This document shows, piece by piece, positions 7,064 through 14,882 of a DNA stretch of 18,592 bases (its first letter is position 1; each line of letters begins with the position of its first letter). Where the stretch lies: the NCBI GenBank assembly GCA_949298005.1, contig CASFUN010000031.1, positions 1 to 18,592 of the forward strand. The letters run 5' to 3'. Position numbers and translations under genes: made by a program. A model generated the notes under the pieces. That model saw only the letters and a list, made by a program, of their open reading frames with translations. It searched no databases and was not told where the DNA came from. The stretch is from an uncultured Alphaproteobacteria bacterium (GTDB lineage Bacteria > Pseudomonadota > Alphaproteobacteria > Rickettsiales > UBA1997).

Positions 7064-8350
7064 ATGAAATTTCCAGAATGGCCACTATATTCTACCATAA
7101 ACAGGAGTGTATTAGGTTTAGAAAGGATACAAAAACTATTAGATATACTTGGTAATCCAGAAAAAAAATTACCACCTGTTTTTCATATTGCTGGTACTAA
7201 TGGAAAAGGTTCAACATCATCATTTATAAAATACATACTTGAAGATGCTGGATATAAAGTACATAGATACACATCACCACATTTAGTAGAATTTAACGAA
7301 AGAATTGAAATATCAAGTAGGAAAATTAGTGATAAATATTATGAAGAATTAGCTAGAGAATGTAAGTTTGTAGTTGAAAAGCACAATTTAGATGTAAGTT
7401 ATTTTGAAATAATAACAGTTACAGCTTTTATGGCTTTTTCTAAAAATGATGCTGATGCTGTAATACTTGAAGTTGGAATGGGTGGTAGACTAGATGCAAC
7501 TAACGTCATAAATAATCCACTAGTCTCAATAATTACGCCGATTTCTTTAGATCATATGGAAACATTAGGTGATACTGTAGAAAAAATAGCTATGGAAAAA
7601 TTTGGAATAGTTAAAGAAAATCATAATGTTGTAATATCAAAACAAACAAAAAATGTTGAGAATTTACTATATAAAAATTCAAAAAAGCTAAATTGTCCAA
7701 TTTTTGTTCATAATAAAGACTGGATTTATACAAAAATTTTAGATAACCAATGTATTTTTGAAGGTTTTTCAAAAAAAATAACAACACCATTACCAAATTT
7801 AGAAGGAGAGCATCAAATAATTAATGCAGGCACAGCTATAGCATCACTTATGTGTCAAAATGTATTAAAAATAAATGATATTAATATTTATAATGGTATA
7901 AAAAATACACAATGGCCAGCCAGATTGCAAAATTTAACAAAGACAAAATATAAAAAATTACTTAATAGTAATGATGAATTTTATATAGATGGTTCACATA
8001 ATGAAGATGGAGCAAGAGTTTTAAAAAATTGGTTAGAAGAAAAAAATAAAAAAGACAAAAGATATAATATACTTATAATATGCATGTTAAATAGAAAAGA
8101 TGTAAAAACATTTGCTAAAATCATAGAACCAATATTTGATAATATTATTATTGTGTCAAATAAAAATGAAAAATATATTCCATCTGATGAATTTGAGAAA
8201 ATATTTAATAATCTAGGAAAAAATATTTTGGCGAAATGTCAAAATATTTCTGAAGCGTTCAATATAATTAAGACGTTAGAACCACAAAAAACTAAACGTA
8301 TTGTTGCTTGTGGTTCTTTGTATTTTTGCGGAGAAATACTTAGTTATTAA
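7064..8350 (+). CDS. folC: Bifunctional dihydrofolate/folylpolyglutamate synthase
   Basis: Adds glutamate to dihydropteroate and to reduced folates with ATP, the last step of folate synthesis and retention. The 428-residue protein has the ATP-binding P-loop GTNGKGS at 44-50, TSPHLVEFNERI, the LEVGMGGRLDATN motif, ISLDHMETLGDT, WPARLQ and the C-terminal-domain signature DGSHNEDGA. Length is usual for the family. It runs divergently from virB8 and its stop overlaps that of the unrecognised minus-strand gene. A functional folate end-step agrees with retention of fmt, which needs 10-formyl-tetrahydrofolate. Confidence 0.95.
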   Translation: MKFPEWPLYSTINRSVLGLERIQKLLDILGNPEKKLPPVFHIAGTNGKGSTSSFIKYILEDAGYKVHRYTSPHLVEFNERIEISSRKISDKYYEELARECKFVVEKHNLDVSYFEIITVTAFMAFSKNDADAVILEVGMGGRLDATNVINNPLVSIITPISLDHMETLGDTVEKIAMEKFGIVKENHNVVISKQTKNVENLLYKNSKKLNCPIFVHNKDWIYTKILDNQCIFEGFSKKITTPLPNLEGEHQIINAGTAIASLMCQNVLKINDINIYNGIKNTQWPARLQNLTKTKYKKLLNSNDEFYIDGSHNEDGARVLKNWLEEKNKKDKRYNILIICMLNRKDVKTFAKIIEPIFDNIIIVSNKNEKYIPSDEFEKIFNNLGKNILAKCQNISEAFNIIKTLEPQKTKRIVACGSLYFCGEILSY

Positions 8351-9813
8351 AAACCAGAATAGCTTTTAGTTAAATCTGTCTTGTCCATAGCTTTTTGTGT
8401 TATTTTAGCTACATGGCTATCTTGGTTTATTACTGGTTTTATTTCAGTATCATCTTTTGTCACTAATTGTGGTCTATGTATACCTAAATTTTGCATTATC
8501 ATCTTATTTTTTTCTAGTTTTGCTATTTCATGTTCACGACTTTTTGGATCAATTATTTCTAAAACTTCACAACTTTTTTCCTCTTGTTGAAAGTATAGAT
8601 CTACTGATTTTTGATCATATAAAGAAACTATTAGAGTTTTCCCGTGTTCATCTTTTACTCTAGCTGGCTTACTTTTAATTTCTTTAGTCATTTTGTTTTT
8701 TAGTTCTTCAATAGATTTTCTATTATTTTGCAACATTCTTCTTCTAATAAATGAGGTATTTTCTTTTTTCAATGTTTTATAAACATTATATCCATTACAT
8801 AAATTATCAATTAATGCTTCTTTTACAAAAGGTTCAAGATCATTTCTTTCACTAATATTCTTCATAGTTAATTTGACTATATCAGTTATATTAAACCCAT
8901 AGTTTTTAACCTTATCACAAAACTAACGTATAAAATCACTATTAGTACCACTTGACACCATCGTATATAAAAGACTAGAAATATTTTCTTTATTTAGTTC
9001 CTTTTTTGATCTTTTAAAAAATTCTTCACAAATAATTTTATTTTTCTCAAAGAGAAAATTACCACTATCTATTTTATCAACTTCTTGAATTAATTGCTCA
9101 GCATTTAGACTTTTTAAACTTCCTTCATATTGTTTAGCTAAACTTTGTCGTATAGGAGTACCATCTATACTAGCTCCTATTGTATTACTATAACATTCCA
9201 TAAATATTTTTGGATTTAATTTATATAACACATCTATAGTTTCATTAAAACTTGTTAAAAAAGAACCACCATCAAGTCTACGATTAATAATAGTTTCTTT
9301 AAAAGAATTTAAATATGAATCTATTAGTTGTTTTTGTGCTTCAGGTTGTGAAAAAATTACTTGAAGTTTTTTTGACTCATTTAATTCAGTTAAAATATTA
9401 GATTTCGCATAAAAATCTATAACTTCTTTACTATCTGTGGATCTACTATTAAGTTAAGTTGTACTAAATTACGGTATATTTTTTGAAATACTATCAGAAC
9501 AAATAAAAAAATCACTCAGTTCTTCTATACAATTTATAAGTGGTCTCATAGGATTTAGCATAGAACAAATCTGCATATTTAATTTATTTCCACTATTCAA
9601 CATATCGTAAATTATAGATGTATATTCATCTACTATTGCACACAATTGATTCTCTTTTTTTGCCAAAATTAATGTATCACTTAATCTTGCAACGCATTCA
9701 TTATACATGTCTTTACTATTTATGTCTCTACATAATATCACTGTTGATAGAACACGAGATTGTAAAGGAAGTTTTTCACATTATTCATTATTAAAAAAAG
9801 ATTTATATTCCAT
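8347..9813 (-). pseudogene. Unrecognised large protein, disabled by in-frame stops
   Basis: I do not recognise this family. One continuous frame of 489 codons runs from ATG 9813 to the stop at 8347, interrupted by TAA at 9783-9781, 9471-9469 and 9456-9454 and TAG at 8925-8923, with no frameshift needed. Readable parts include LPLQSRVLSTVILCRDINSK, NECVARLSDTLILAKKENQL, MLNPMRPLINCIEELSDFF, DGTPIRQSLAKQYEGSL and a lysine-rich tail DKTDLTKSYSGF. Composition is soluble, helical and charged, with no signal peptide or membrane helix. The longest open pieces are 8347-8865, 8923-9231 and 9469-9741. Its start overlaps the end of the upstream broken gene and it is on the virB strand, separated from virB8 by folC. 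A secreted effector role is only a guess from that proximity. Confidence 0.6.
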
Positions 9814-10201
9814 CTTTATATTTATCTCTTATTACAGAAAAAGCTAACCCTTTATATGTACTATTTACTTTTTCTAGTAGCGCTAATTCGTTTATTAATT
9901 TATAAATATTGGAGCTATCAGGATTATTTCCAATTTCTTTAGATATTGCCGAGGCAACCATCACTGGAATGGAACCAGTTGCACCAACTAGTGCTTTATT
10001 ATTAATAACAAGACGTTTATCTTCATCTAAACTTGCACTTAATTTTTCTGCATAACTATTAATTAAATTTAAAACACTTTCTAAACTATAATTTTAGCTA
10101 GATATAAACTTCTGTAATGTTTTTAATTTATTAGTATCTTCAGGTGTAACAATTTCTCCTTTTAATTCTCTAGTTTTAATATTTGAACAGCAATCTATAA
10201 A
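9803..10201 (-). pseudogene. Unrecognised gene remnant upstream of the large broken gene
   Basis: In one frame from about 10198 to the stop at 9803 the sequence reads IDCCSNIKTRELKGEIVTPE, then KLKTLQKFISS, a TAA at 10096-10094, then NYSLESVLNLINSYAEKLSA, DKRLVINNKALVGATGSIP and KGLAFSVIRDKYKDGI. There is no usable start codon at its upstream end. It probably continues the 100-residue reading frame 10195-10497 after a one-base shift near 10200. Its end overlaps the start of the next gene (ATGGAATATAA contains both). I cannot name the family. It may originally have formed one long protein with the flanking frames. Confidence 0.5.
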
Positions 10202-10497
10202 ATGATTATAATGTTATCTCTAATATATCTCTGCTCATCTTCACTTATAGTCCATGAATGATCAAAATCTTTCGTTATATTAAACTCATAACCATCTTCA
10301 GAAATATCTATCATTGAATAACCATTATCTCCACTATCCATTTCAAAAGCCACACAAGAACCATCACTAAATGTAGTATAGAATCTTTGTCTACCATTTA
10401 CTTCTGAGATAACAACTTTTTCACCAGACTTTAATCTATTAGCGATTGCAAGATTTTTTTCTGTAATTTCTTTTGAATTTTTATTCTGATCATTCAT
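10195..10497 (-). CDS. Hypothetical protein, 100 aa, possibly the N-terminal part of a broken gene
   Basis: An open frame from ATG 10497, preceded by AAAGG with six bases between, a better ribosome binding site than most genes here have. The product is acidic, with a helical start (EITEKNLAIANRLKSGEK) and then a likely beta-rich part (VVISEVNGRQRFYTTF, then SCVAFEMDSGDNGYSMIDIS). No signal peptide or membrane helix is seen, and I know no matching family. It ends in DNIIIIL, where a one-base shift would lead straight into the next remnant frame (9803-10198), so it may be the surviving head of a longer protein rather than a complete gene. Confidence 0.5.
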   Translation of the reverse strand: MNDQNKNSKEITEKNLAIANRLKSGEKVVISEVNGRQRFYTTFSDGSCVAFEMDSGDNGYSMIDISEDGYEFNITKDFDHSWTISEDEQRYIRDNIIIIL

Positions 10498-10660
10498 ATA
10501 ATACCTTTAAATTTTTGTAAACTTATTAAAGAATATATTTAATATTTAATTATACAAGATGTTTTATTATATTTATTTAATTTTCTTGACTATATAATAT
10601 TTAATTATAATATTAATTTCGTATACATAAATACATATTTCCTTTATTTATTATTAGACG
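10498..10660. other. AT-rich intergenic region
   Basis: No reading frame seen. The sequence is almost only A and T. TTGACT at 10585-10590 with TAATAT about 16 bases later is a weak plus-strand promoter candidate for the downstream ydeI-like gene. A TATAAT-like box on the minus strand may serve the 100-residue gene. Neither is convincing in such AT-rich DNA. Confidence 0.3.
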
Positions 10661-10680
10661 TCGGCTCCAGTGGGAGCTGA
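10661..10680 (+). repeat. GC-rich hairpin at the start of the ydeI-like gene
   Basis: The 20 bases tcggctccagtgggagctga fold into an eight-pair stem (one G-T wobble) with an AGTG loop. It is one of the most GC-rich spots in the window and ends at the A of the ATG at 10680. The right arm contains GGGAG, which could be a Shine-Dalgarno sequence for that ATG and would be hidden by the stem. There is no immediate T run on either strand, so it is not a typical terminator. It could be a translation-control hairpin or the remnant of a small palindromic element. Confidence 0.5.
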
Positions 10681-11249
10681 TGGATTTTATATTTTTTATG
10701 ATTCAAGATATTATTTATCCGAAAGATAGAAACGATTTTAGAAAATGGTTATTTAATAACCATGATAAATGTCAAGGTATTTGGTTAGCATTTTTTAAAA
10801 AATCTTCACCAAAATTTAACTTATCATACCAAGAAGCCAGAGATGAAGCTTTATGTTTTGGTTGGATAGATAGCACAGTTAAAAAAATTGACGACAACTG
10901 TAGAAAACAATATTTTTCCCCAAGAAGAAGTAACAGTATTTGGTCAAAATTTAACAGAAATAAAATACAAGAACTAATAGATTGTGACCTAATGACTGAA
11001 CATGGATTCAAAGTCATTGAAAAGGCTAAAAGAAATGGCAGCTATTTTTCATATATGGAAGTCGAATAATTGAGAATTCCTAGAGAATTAAAACTAATTT
11101 TTGACAATCAACCAACTATAAAAAACAAATTTGAAAATTTAAAATATGCAGACAAGAAACATATATTACATATGTTGTTTATTTTAAAAACAGAAGAGGC
11201 ACGAAAAAGGAAAATTAACTACATAGTGGATTACTTAAATACTATTTGA
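10680..11249 (+). pseudogene. YdeI/OmpD-associated family protein with internal stop
   Basis: The family is a bacteriocin-protection/YdeI-like group of small cytoplasmic proteins of unclear function. The first part reads DRNDFRKWLFNNHDKCQGIW, LSYQEARDEALCFGWIDSTV, the FSPRRSNSIWSKFNRNKI segment and KRNGSYFSYMEVE. A TAA at 11067-11069 then interrupts, and the same frame continues LRIPRELKLIFDN, FENLKYADKKHILHMLFILK, EARKRKI and ends at TGA 11247-11249, about 190 codons in all, near the family's length. Relatives usually have Glu at the stop position (a GAA to TAA change would explain it). ATG 10680 sits behind a hairpin; ATG 10698 (MIQDIIYPKDRND) is a possible alternative start. The first 129 codons might still make a stable fragment. 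Confidence 0.8.
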
Positions 11250-11255
11250 TAATGA

Positions 11256-12545
11256 TTACAATTCAAAATAGTTATTTATTGATTTAATGATTGCGTCGGT
11301 TATTTTTATTCTATAATTATGAGATTTTAATAGTTTTTCATCATATTTATTAGATAAAAAGCCCAACTCTATTAAAACTGATGGGCAATCAGATACAGAA
11401 AGTACAGCAAATTTAGCACGTTTATGAGGTTTATAAAGCATATCTACATTAAATTTATCAAAATTATTTATTAATAATCTAGTAAACCTTTCAGAATTGG
11501 TTATCTTATTTTCTTTGTTTATATTATCTAATATATTACTTATATTGTATTGCCTCTGTTTATTATTAGTATTGTTATTTAAAAACGTATATATTGATAA
11601 ACCTCTGGCATTTCTATTAGGATTTGAGTCAGAATGTATTGATATAAATAAATCTGCATTTTTTTTAATTGAAAAAATAGCTCTGTTTTTTAAAGAAATA
11701 AATCTATCATCTTCTCTGGTCATATATACCTTAAAATTTTTATTTTTTGATAATCTCTTTTTAATTTCATTTGCAAAATCAAGATTTATGTTTTTTTCTC
11801 TTGTTCTTCCAGATATACCAATAGCACCCGGGTCATTTCCTCCATGGCCAGCATCTATAACTATAATATATGTATTTTTCTCCACTTTTTTGATATTTTT
11901 TTCCTGTTTTTCAGTATTTTTTTTAGTTTCTTTGAATATTTGGTTTATAAATTCATTTAAATCTATCCCATCATTATTTTGTTTTTCTAAATCTTCTGCT
12001 AATTTTTCATCTATAATATTATGCAAGGCTATTAATTCATCTAAATTATCTGCTTTAACATTATCTAATATAATTTCATCAAGTGTTATATCACTTATTT
12101 CATTTATTAAATCATTCATAGTTTTTTCATTGTTAGATATATTTTCATTAATTTTTATTGATAAAAAGTTCCCTATATTTTCAAATTCTTGCTCATTTTT
12201 ATAAATATCAACAGCTAATTGGTAACTCTTATTATTTTGATTTGGTTCTATATATAGATATCTTTTTAGAGTGTTTATTTTTGAATTTATTTCATATTCT
12301 AAAGAATCATCGTGTATTTTGTAGTTTAAGTTAAGACAATTATTATTTGGTTTTAAAATATTTTGTAATCTAACATATATCTTTTCACCGAACTGATACA
12401 CAAAGTATGACGGTTTTTTGTCAAGTTCAAAAATTATCCTATAATAATCATCTCTGTCTTGGGTTTTACAATCTAAAACTGTTGCAAAACAAAAATTATT
12501 ATAATTAAAAAAAAATGATATCAAAAGAAATACTATTAGATACAT
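11256..12545 (-). CDS. amiC: N-acetylmuramoyl-L-alanine amidase (AmiC type)
   Basis: A periplasmic zinc amidase that cleaves the amide bond between MurNAc and the peptide stem, needed for daughter-cell separation. The 429-residue protein has a signal peptide ending near CFA21 and an AMIN-like N-terminal domain (about 25-120, with the RIIFELDKKPSYFVYQF strand). An acidic, low-complexity linker (about 125-220) follows, then the Amidase_3 catalytic domain. Zinc ligands are H234 in DAGHGG, E250 in TREKN and H304 in SIHSD; the catalytic glutamate is E393 in LIELGFLSN. Its start shares one base with the plsC stop (TAATG), suggesting translational coupling. An intact amidase implies that a peptidoglycan layer, even if thin, is still made. 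Confidence 0.95.
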   Translation of the reverse strand: MYLIVFLLISFFFNYNNFCFATVLDCKTQDRDDYYRIIFELDKKPSYFVYQFGEKIYVRLQNILKPNNNCLNLNYKIHDDSLEYEINSKINTLKRYLYIEPNQNNKSYQLAVDIYKNEQEFENIGNFLSIKINENISNNEKTMNDLINEISDITLDEIILDNVKADNLDELIALHNIIDEKLAEDLEKQNNDGIDLNEFINQIFKETKKNTEKQEKNIKKVEKNTYIIVIDAGHGGNDPGAIGISGRTREKNINLDFANEIKKRLSKNKNFKVYMTREDDRFISLKNRAIFSIKKNADLFISIHSDSNPNRNARGLSIYTFLNNNTNNKQRQYNISNILDNINKENKITNSERFTRLLINNFDKFNVDMLYKPHKRAKFAVLSVSDCPSVLIELGFLSNKYDEKLLKSHNYRIKITDAIIKSINNYFEL

Positions 12546-13282
12546 TAAATTGTTTTTTGATTTTCTTCAATCGTATCTTCTATTGCTTTCATTAAAGCAT
12601 TTTTATCTGAATCTTTATAATCGGAATATTTAATTATTGGCATAATTTTTATAGTTATTGTACCAGGTTTTTTTATAAATTTGCCTTTAGGCCAAATATT
12701 TCCAGAATTTAAAGATATAGGTAATATGTCAAGTTTATTAACACTTGCTATACCTAATAGTCCCGGTTTATATGGATATTTATTTGTATTACTATCTACT
12801 GGAACTCTGGTACCTTGAGGAAATATAAGAAATGTTTTTCTTCCACTCTCAAAATAATTCTTTGATTTTTTTAATAAATTTTTCATTGATACTAAACCAT
12901 CTTTTCTATCAACAGTCATATTTCCAACCTTATCTAAAGCTGGTCCAAATATTGGTAACATCATTATTTCTTTCTTTGAAACACAAACCGGATAGTCTGG
13001 TAAAAATGCATATAAGAAATAGCATTCCCAACTTGATTGATGTTTAGAAACTGCTAAAAAACTATCTTTAGTTATATTTTCTATTCCTAATACTTGGTAA
13101 TTAACACCACAAATAACTCTTAGCATATCTATATTTTTCATTGCCCATATTTTTGATTTTCTTAAAAATTTATCCCTATCATGAAATAAATTTAGATCAA
13201 CTAACATAAAACCTAAAAATATAGCATTTATAAAAAAACAAATATCGTATAAAATAGACCTTAAAAAATATATAATTATCAT
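12545..13282 (-). CDS. plsC: 1-acyl-sn-glycerol-3-phosphate acyltransferase family protein
   Basis: Acylates lysophosphatidic acid to phosphatidic acid at the inner membrane in phospholipid synthesis. Motifs are in order: a hydrophobic N-terminal segment (FFINAIFLGFMLV), acyltransferase motif I as KHQSSWE (HX4E in place of the more common HX4D, usual in alphaproteobacterial members), VDRKDG, and motif III as FPQGTRVP. I choose ATG 13282 rather than the in-frame ATG at 13306 because it overlaps the tsaD stop as ATGA, the classic coupling arrangement. The product is then 245 residues. It lies between tsaD and amiC in a tight minus-strand run. Confidence 0.9.
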   Translation of the reverse strand: MIIIYFLRSILYDICFFINAIFLGFMLVDLNLFHDRDKFLRKSKIWAMKNIDMLRVICGVNYQVLGIENITKDSFLAVSKHQSSWECYFLYAFLPDYPVCVSKKEIMMLPIFGPALDKVGNMTVDRKDGLVSMKNLLKKSKNYFESGRKTFLIFPQGTRVPVDSNTNKYPYKPGLLGIASVNKLDILPISLNSGNIWPKGKFIKKPGTITIKIMPIIKYSDYKDSDKNALMKAIEDTIEENQKTI

Positions 13283-14316
13283 TTTTTCAAATCCTCTAAT
13301 TCCCATCTGGCTTTAGGAACAACTGTAAGAGAATTTACTAATCCTATATTGTATCTTTCTAAAGCTGCATTAGCAATCATAATACCATTATCTGTACATA
13401 ATTCAAGTGGTGGAGTGATAAGATCACAATAGTATTTTTTACATACATTAGTTATATGTTCTTTTATATATTGATTGGCACTGACACCACCGGATATAAC
13501 AAAAGTTTTTATATTTTTATATTCATTTATGACATTGATTAATCTATTTTCTAATATATCAACAACTGTTTTTTGAAAAGAAGCACAAATGTCAGCTTTA
13601 TCAGTATTTGTTATATTATTAATTTTGCCAACTTCAACTCTAACAGCAGTTTTTAATCCTGAAAAGGAAAAATTAAATTTATTTTCAAGAAAATCATTTT
13701 TATTTTTATGATCTATTAACGGTTTTGTAAATTTAAATCTATTTTCATCTCCATTCTTAGCTAATTTTTCTATTTTTGGCCCTCCGGGATATTCTAAACC
13801 AATAAGTTGTGCAACTTTATCAAAAGTTTCTCCTAAGGAATCATCAATTGTTTCGCCAATTTTACCATAATCACCAACACCATTAACCATAAGTATTTGG
13901 CAATGTCCTCCAGAAAGTAAAAATAAAATAAATGGAAATTTTATATTGTTTGTCAATCTGCAAGTAAGTGCATGTGCTTCAAGATGGTTTACTGCTATAA
14001 ATGGTTTTTTTAATGTTGATGCAATTGTTTTTGCAAATATTGTTCCAACTACAATACCACCTATAAGTCCAGGCCCAGTTGTAGCTGATATAATATCCAA
14101 TTTGTCCGCAGTAATATTAGCTCTTTCTAAAACCTTTATAAAAACTTTATCAATTACATCTAAATGATTTCTTGATGCAACTTCTGGTACAACCCCACCA
14201 AATTCTTTATGGATATCAATTTGTGAGACAACTATATGTGAAAGTACTTCCTTCTTTTCGTTTATAATTGCCATTGCGGTTTCATCACAACTTGTTTCTA
14301 TACCAAGAATATTCAT
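13279..14316 (-). CDS. tsaD: tRNA N6-threonylcarbamoyladenosine transferase TsaD
   Basis: Transfers the threonylcarbamoyl group to A37 of ANN-decoding tRNAs together with TsaB and TsaE. The 345-residue product starts MNILGIETSCDETA and has metal ligands H111 and H115 in NHLEAH and D309 in CTDNG. It also carries the LLSGGHCQI nucleotide loop, IGETIDDSLGETFDKVA, YPGGP, FSFSGLKTAV and VISGGVSAN. All family motifs are intact. Its stop overlaps the plsC start (ATGA), and a small membrane ORF ends five bases upstream of its start. Confidence 0.97.
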   Translation of the reverse strand: MNILGIETSCDETAMAIINEKKEVLSHIVVSQIDIHKEFGGVVPEVASRNHLDVIDKVFIKVLERANITADKLDIISATTGPGLIGGIVVGTIFAKTIASTLKKPFIAVNHLEAHALTCRLTNNIKFPFILFLLSGGHCQILMVNGVGDYGKIGETIDDSLGETFDKVAQLIGLEYPGGPKIEKLAKNGDENRFKFTKPLIDHKNKNDFLENKFNFSFSGLKTAVRVEVGKINNITNTDKADICASFQKTVVDILENRLINVINEYKNIKTFVISGGVSANQYIKEHITNVCKKYYCDLITPPLELCTDNGIMIANAALERYNIGLVNSLTVVPKARWELEDLKK

Positions 14317-14321
14317 ATTGA

Positions 14322-14453
14322 TTATTGTTTTTGGGTAAAAAATATTATAACAAGTATTAAAGTATATAATAATATATCTTTATAGTCAGTTAAATAAGAA
14401 TATTTATATAAAAAGTAAAACGATATTATAGATATAATTGTTATATAAAACAT
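14322..14453 (-). CDS. Possible 43-aa membrane protein upstream of tsaD
   Basis: A short frame from ATG 14453 to TAA 14322, five bases before the tsaD start on the same strand. The product has two hydrophobic stretches (FYITIISIISFYFLY and DILLYTLILVIIFFT) separated by a short polar turn with KYSYLTDYK, so it could be a helical hairpin in the membrane. The frame stays open upstream for about 25 more codons without a standard start. There is no Shine-Dalgarno sequence. Low-complexity AT-rich DNA tends to encode such hydrophobic residues, so it may not be a real gene. Confidence 0.33.
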   Translation of the reverse strand: MFYITIISIISFYFLYKYSYLTDYKDILLYTLILVIIFFTQKQ

Positions 14454-14570
14454 TTTTAATGTTTTTTCTATTCTTATTATTTTAAAAAATTTATTAAATA
14501 AGTAAAGATTATAGTATTGATAAATTTTTATATATTATATATCTTTCATATATAAAAGAAAATTTTATTT

Positions 14571-14882
14571 ATGAAAGAAAAAGATAATTTAAAAATTAAA
14601 GTCAATGGGAATATTCTTGAGTTCTTAGTTGATAATAATAAAACATTACTTAATTTTTTACTAGAAAATAAAATAAACATAAAGTCAAATTGTGAAGGCA
14701 ACTGCGCCTGCGGAAAATGTCATGTTAAATTTGATCAAGAACATTATGATAAAATGAATGTTTCCGATAGGGAACTAGATGTGTTAGATAGGAGTATAAA
14801 TCTTACTCCAACATCAAGATTAGCATGTCAAGTAAAATTAACTAGTGATTTAGATGGTGCTATAGTTGAAGTTGTAAATTAA
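14571..14882 (+). CDS. fdx: 2Fe-2S ferredoxin, adrenodoxin/ISC type
   Basis: An electron carrier for Fe-S cluster assembly and other cytoplasmic redox steps. The 103-residue protein has the adrenodoxin-type ligand set C41-x5-C47-x2-C50-x35-C86 (CEGNCACGKC and RLACQV), plus an additional C45 inside the loop. Motifs GNCACGKCHV and NVSDRELDVLD, followed by RLACQVKL, are typical of Fdx in the ISC system. The gene stands alone here, without hscA, hscB or iscU. Its stop shares the tetranucleotide TTAA (14879-14882) with the convergent prfB stop. Confidence 0.93.
   Translation: MKEKDNLKIKVNGNILEFLVDNNKTLLNFLLENKINIKSNCEGNCACGKCHVKFDQEHYDKMNVSDRELDVLDRSINLTPTSRLACQVKLTSDLDGAIVEVVN

Noticed and set aside
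10661..10680. Intrinsic terminator
   Set aside because: No T run follows the stem on either strand, and no upstream plus-strand gene needs one.
3245..11069. Possible reassignment of UAA/UAG to an amino acid, because several genes have in-frame stops
   Set aside because: Stops fall where relatives have different residues (Tyr and Glu in the reductase, Trp in flavodoxin, Glu in YdeI), so no single meaning fits. All essential genes are free of internal UAA/UAG and end with these codons, and an intact RF1 is present.
11497..12204. A 235-residue plus-strand open frame antisense to amiC
   Set aside because: It is a hydrophobic shadow of the Lys/Asn/Ile-rich amiC coding strand; amiC has full catalytic motifs.
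13283..13306. Earlier ATG for plsC at 13306
   Set aside because: It would lie well inside tsaD, while the ATG at 13282 forms the usual ATGA overlap and the added residues match no family feature.
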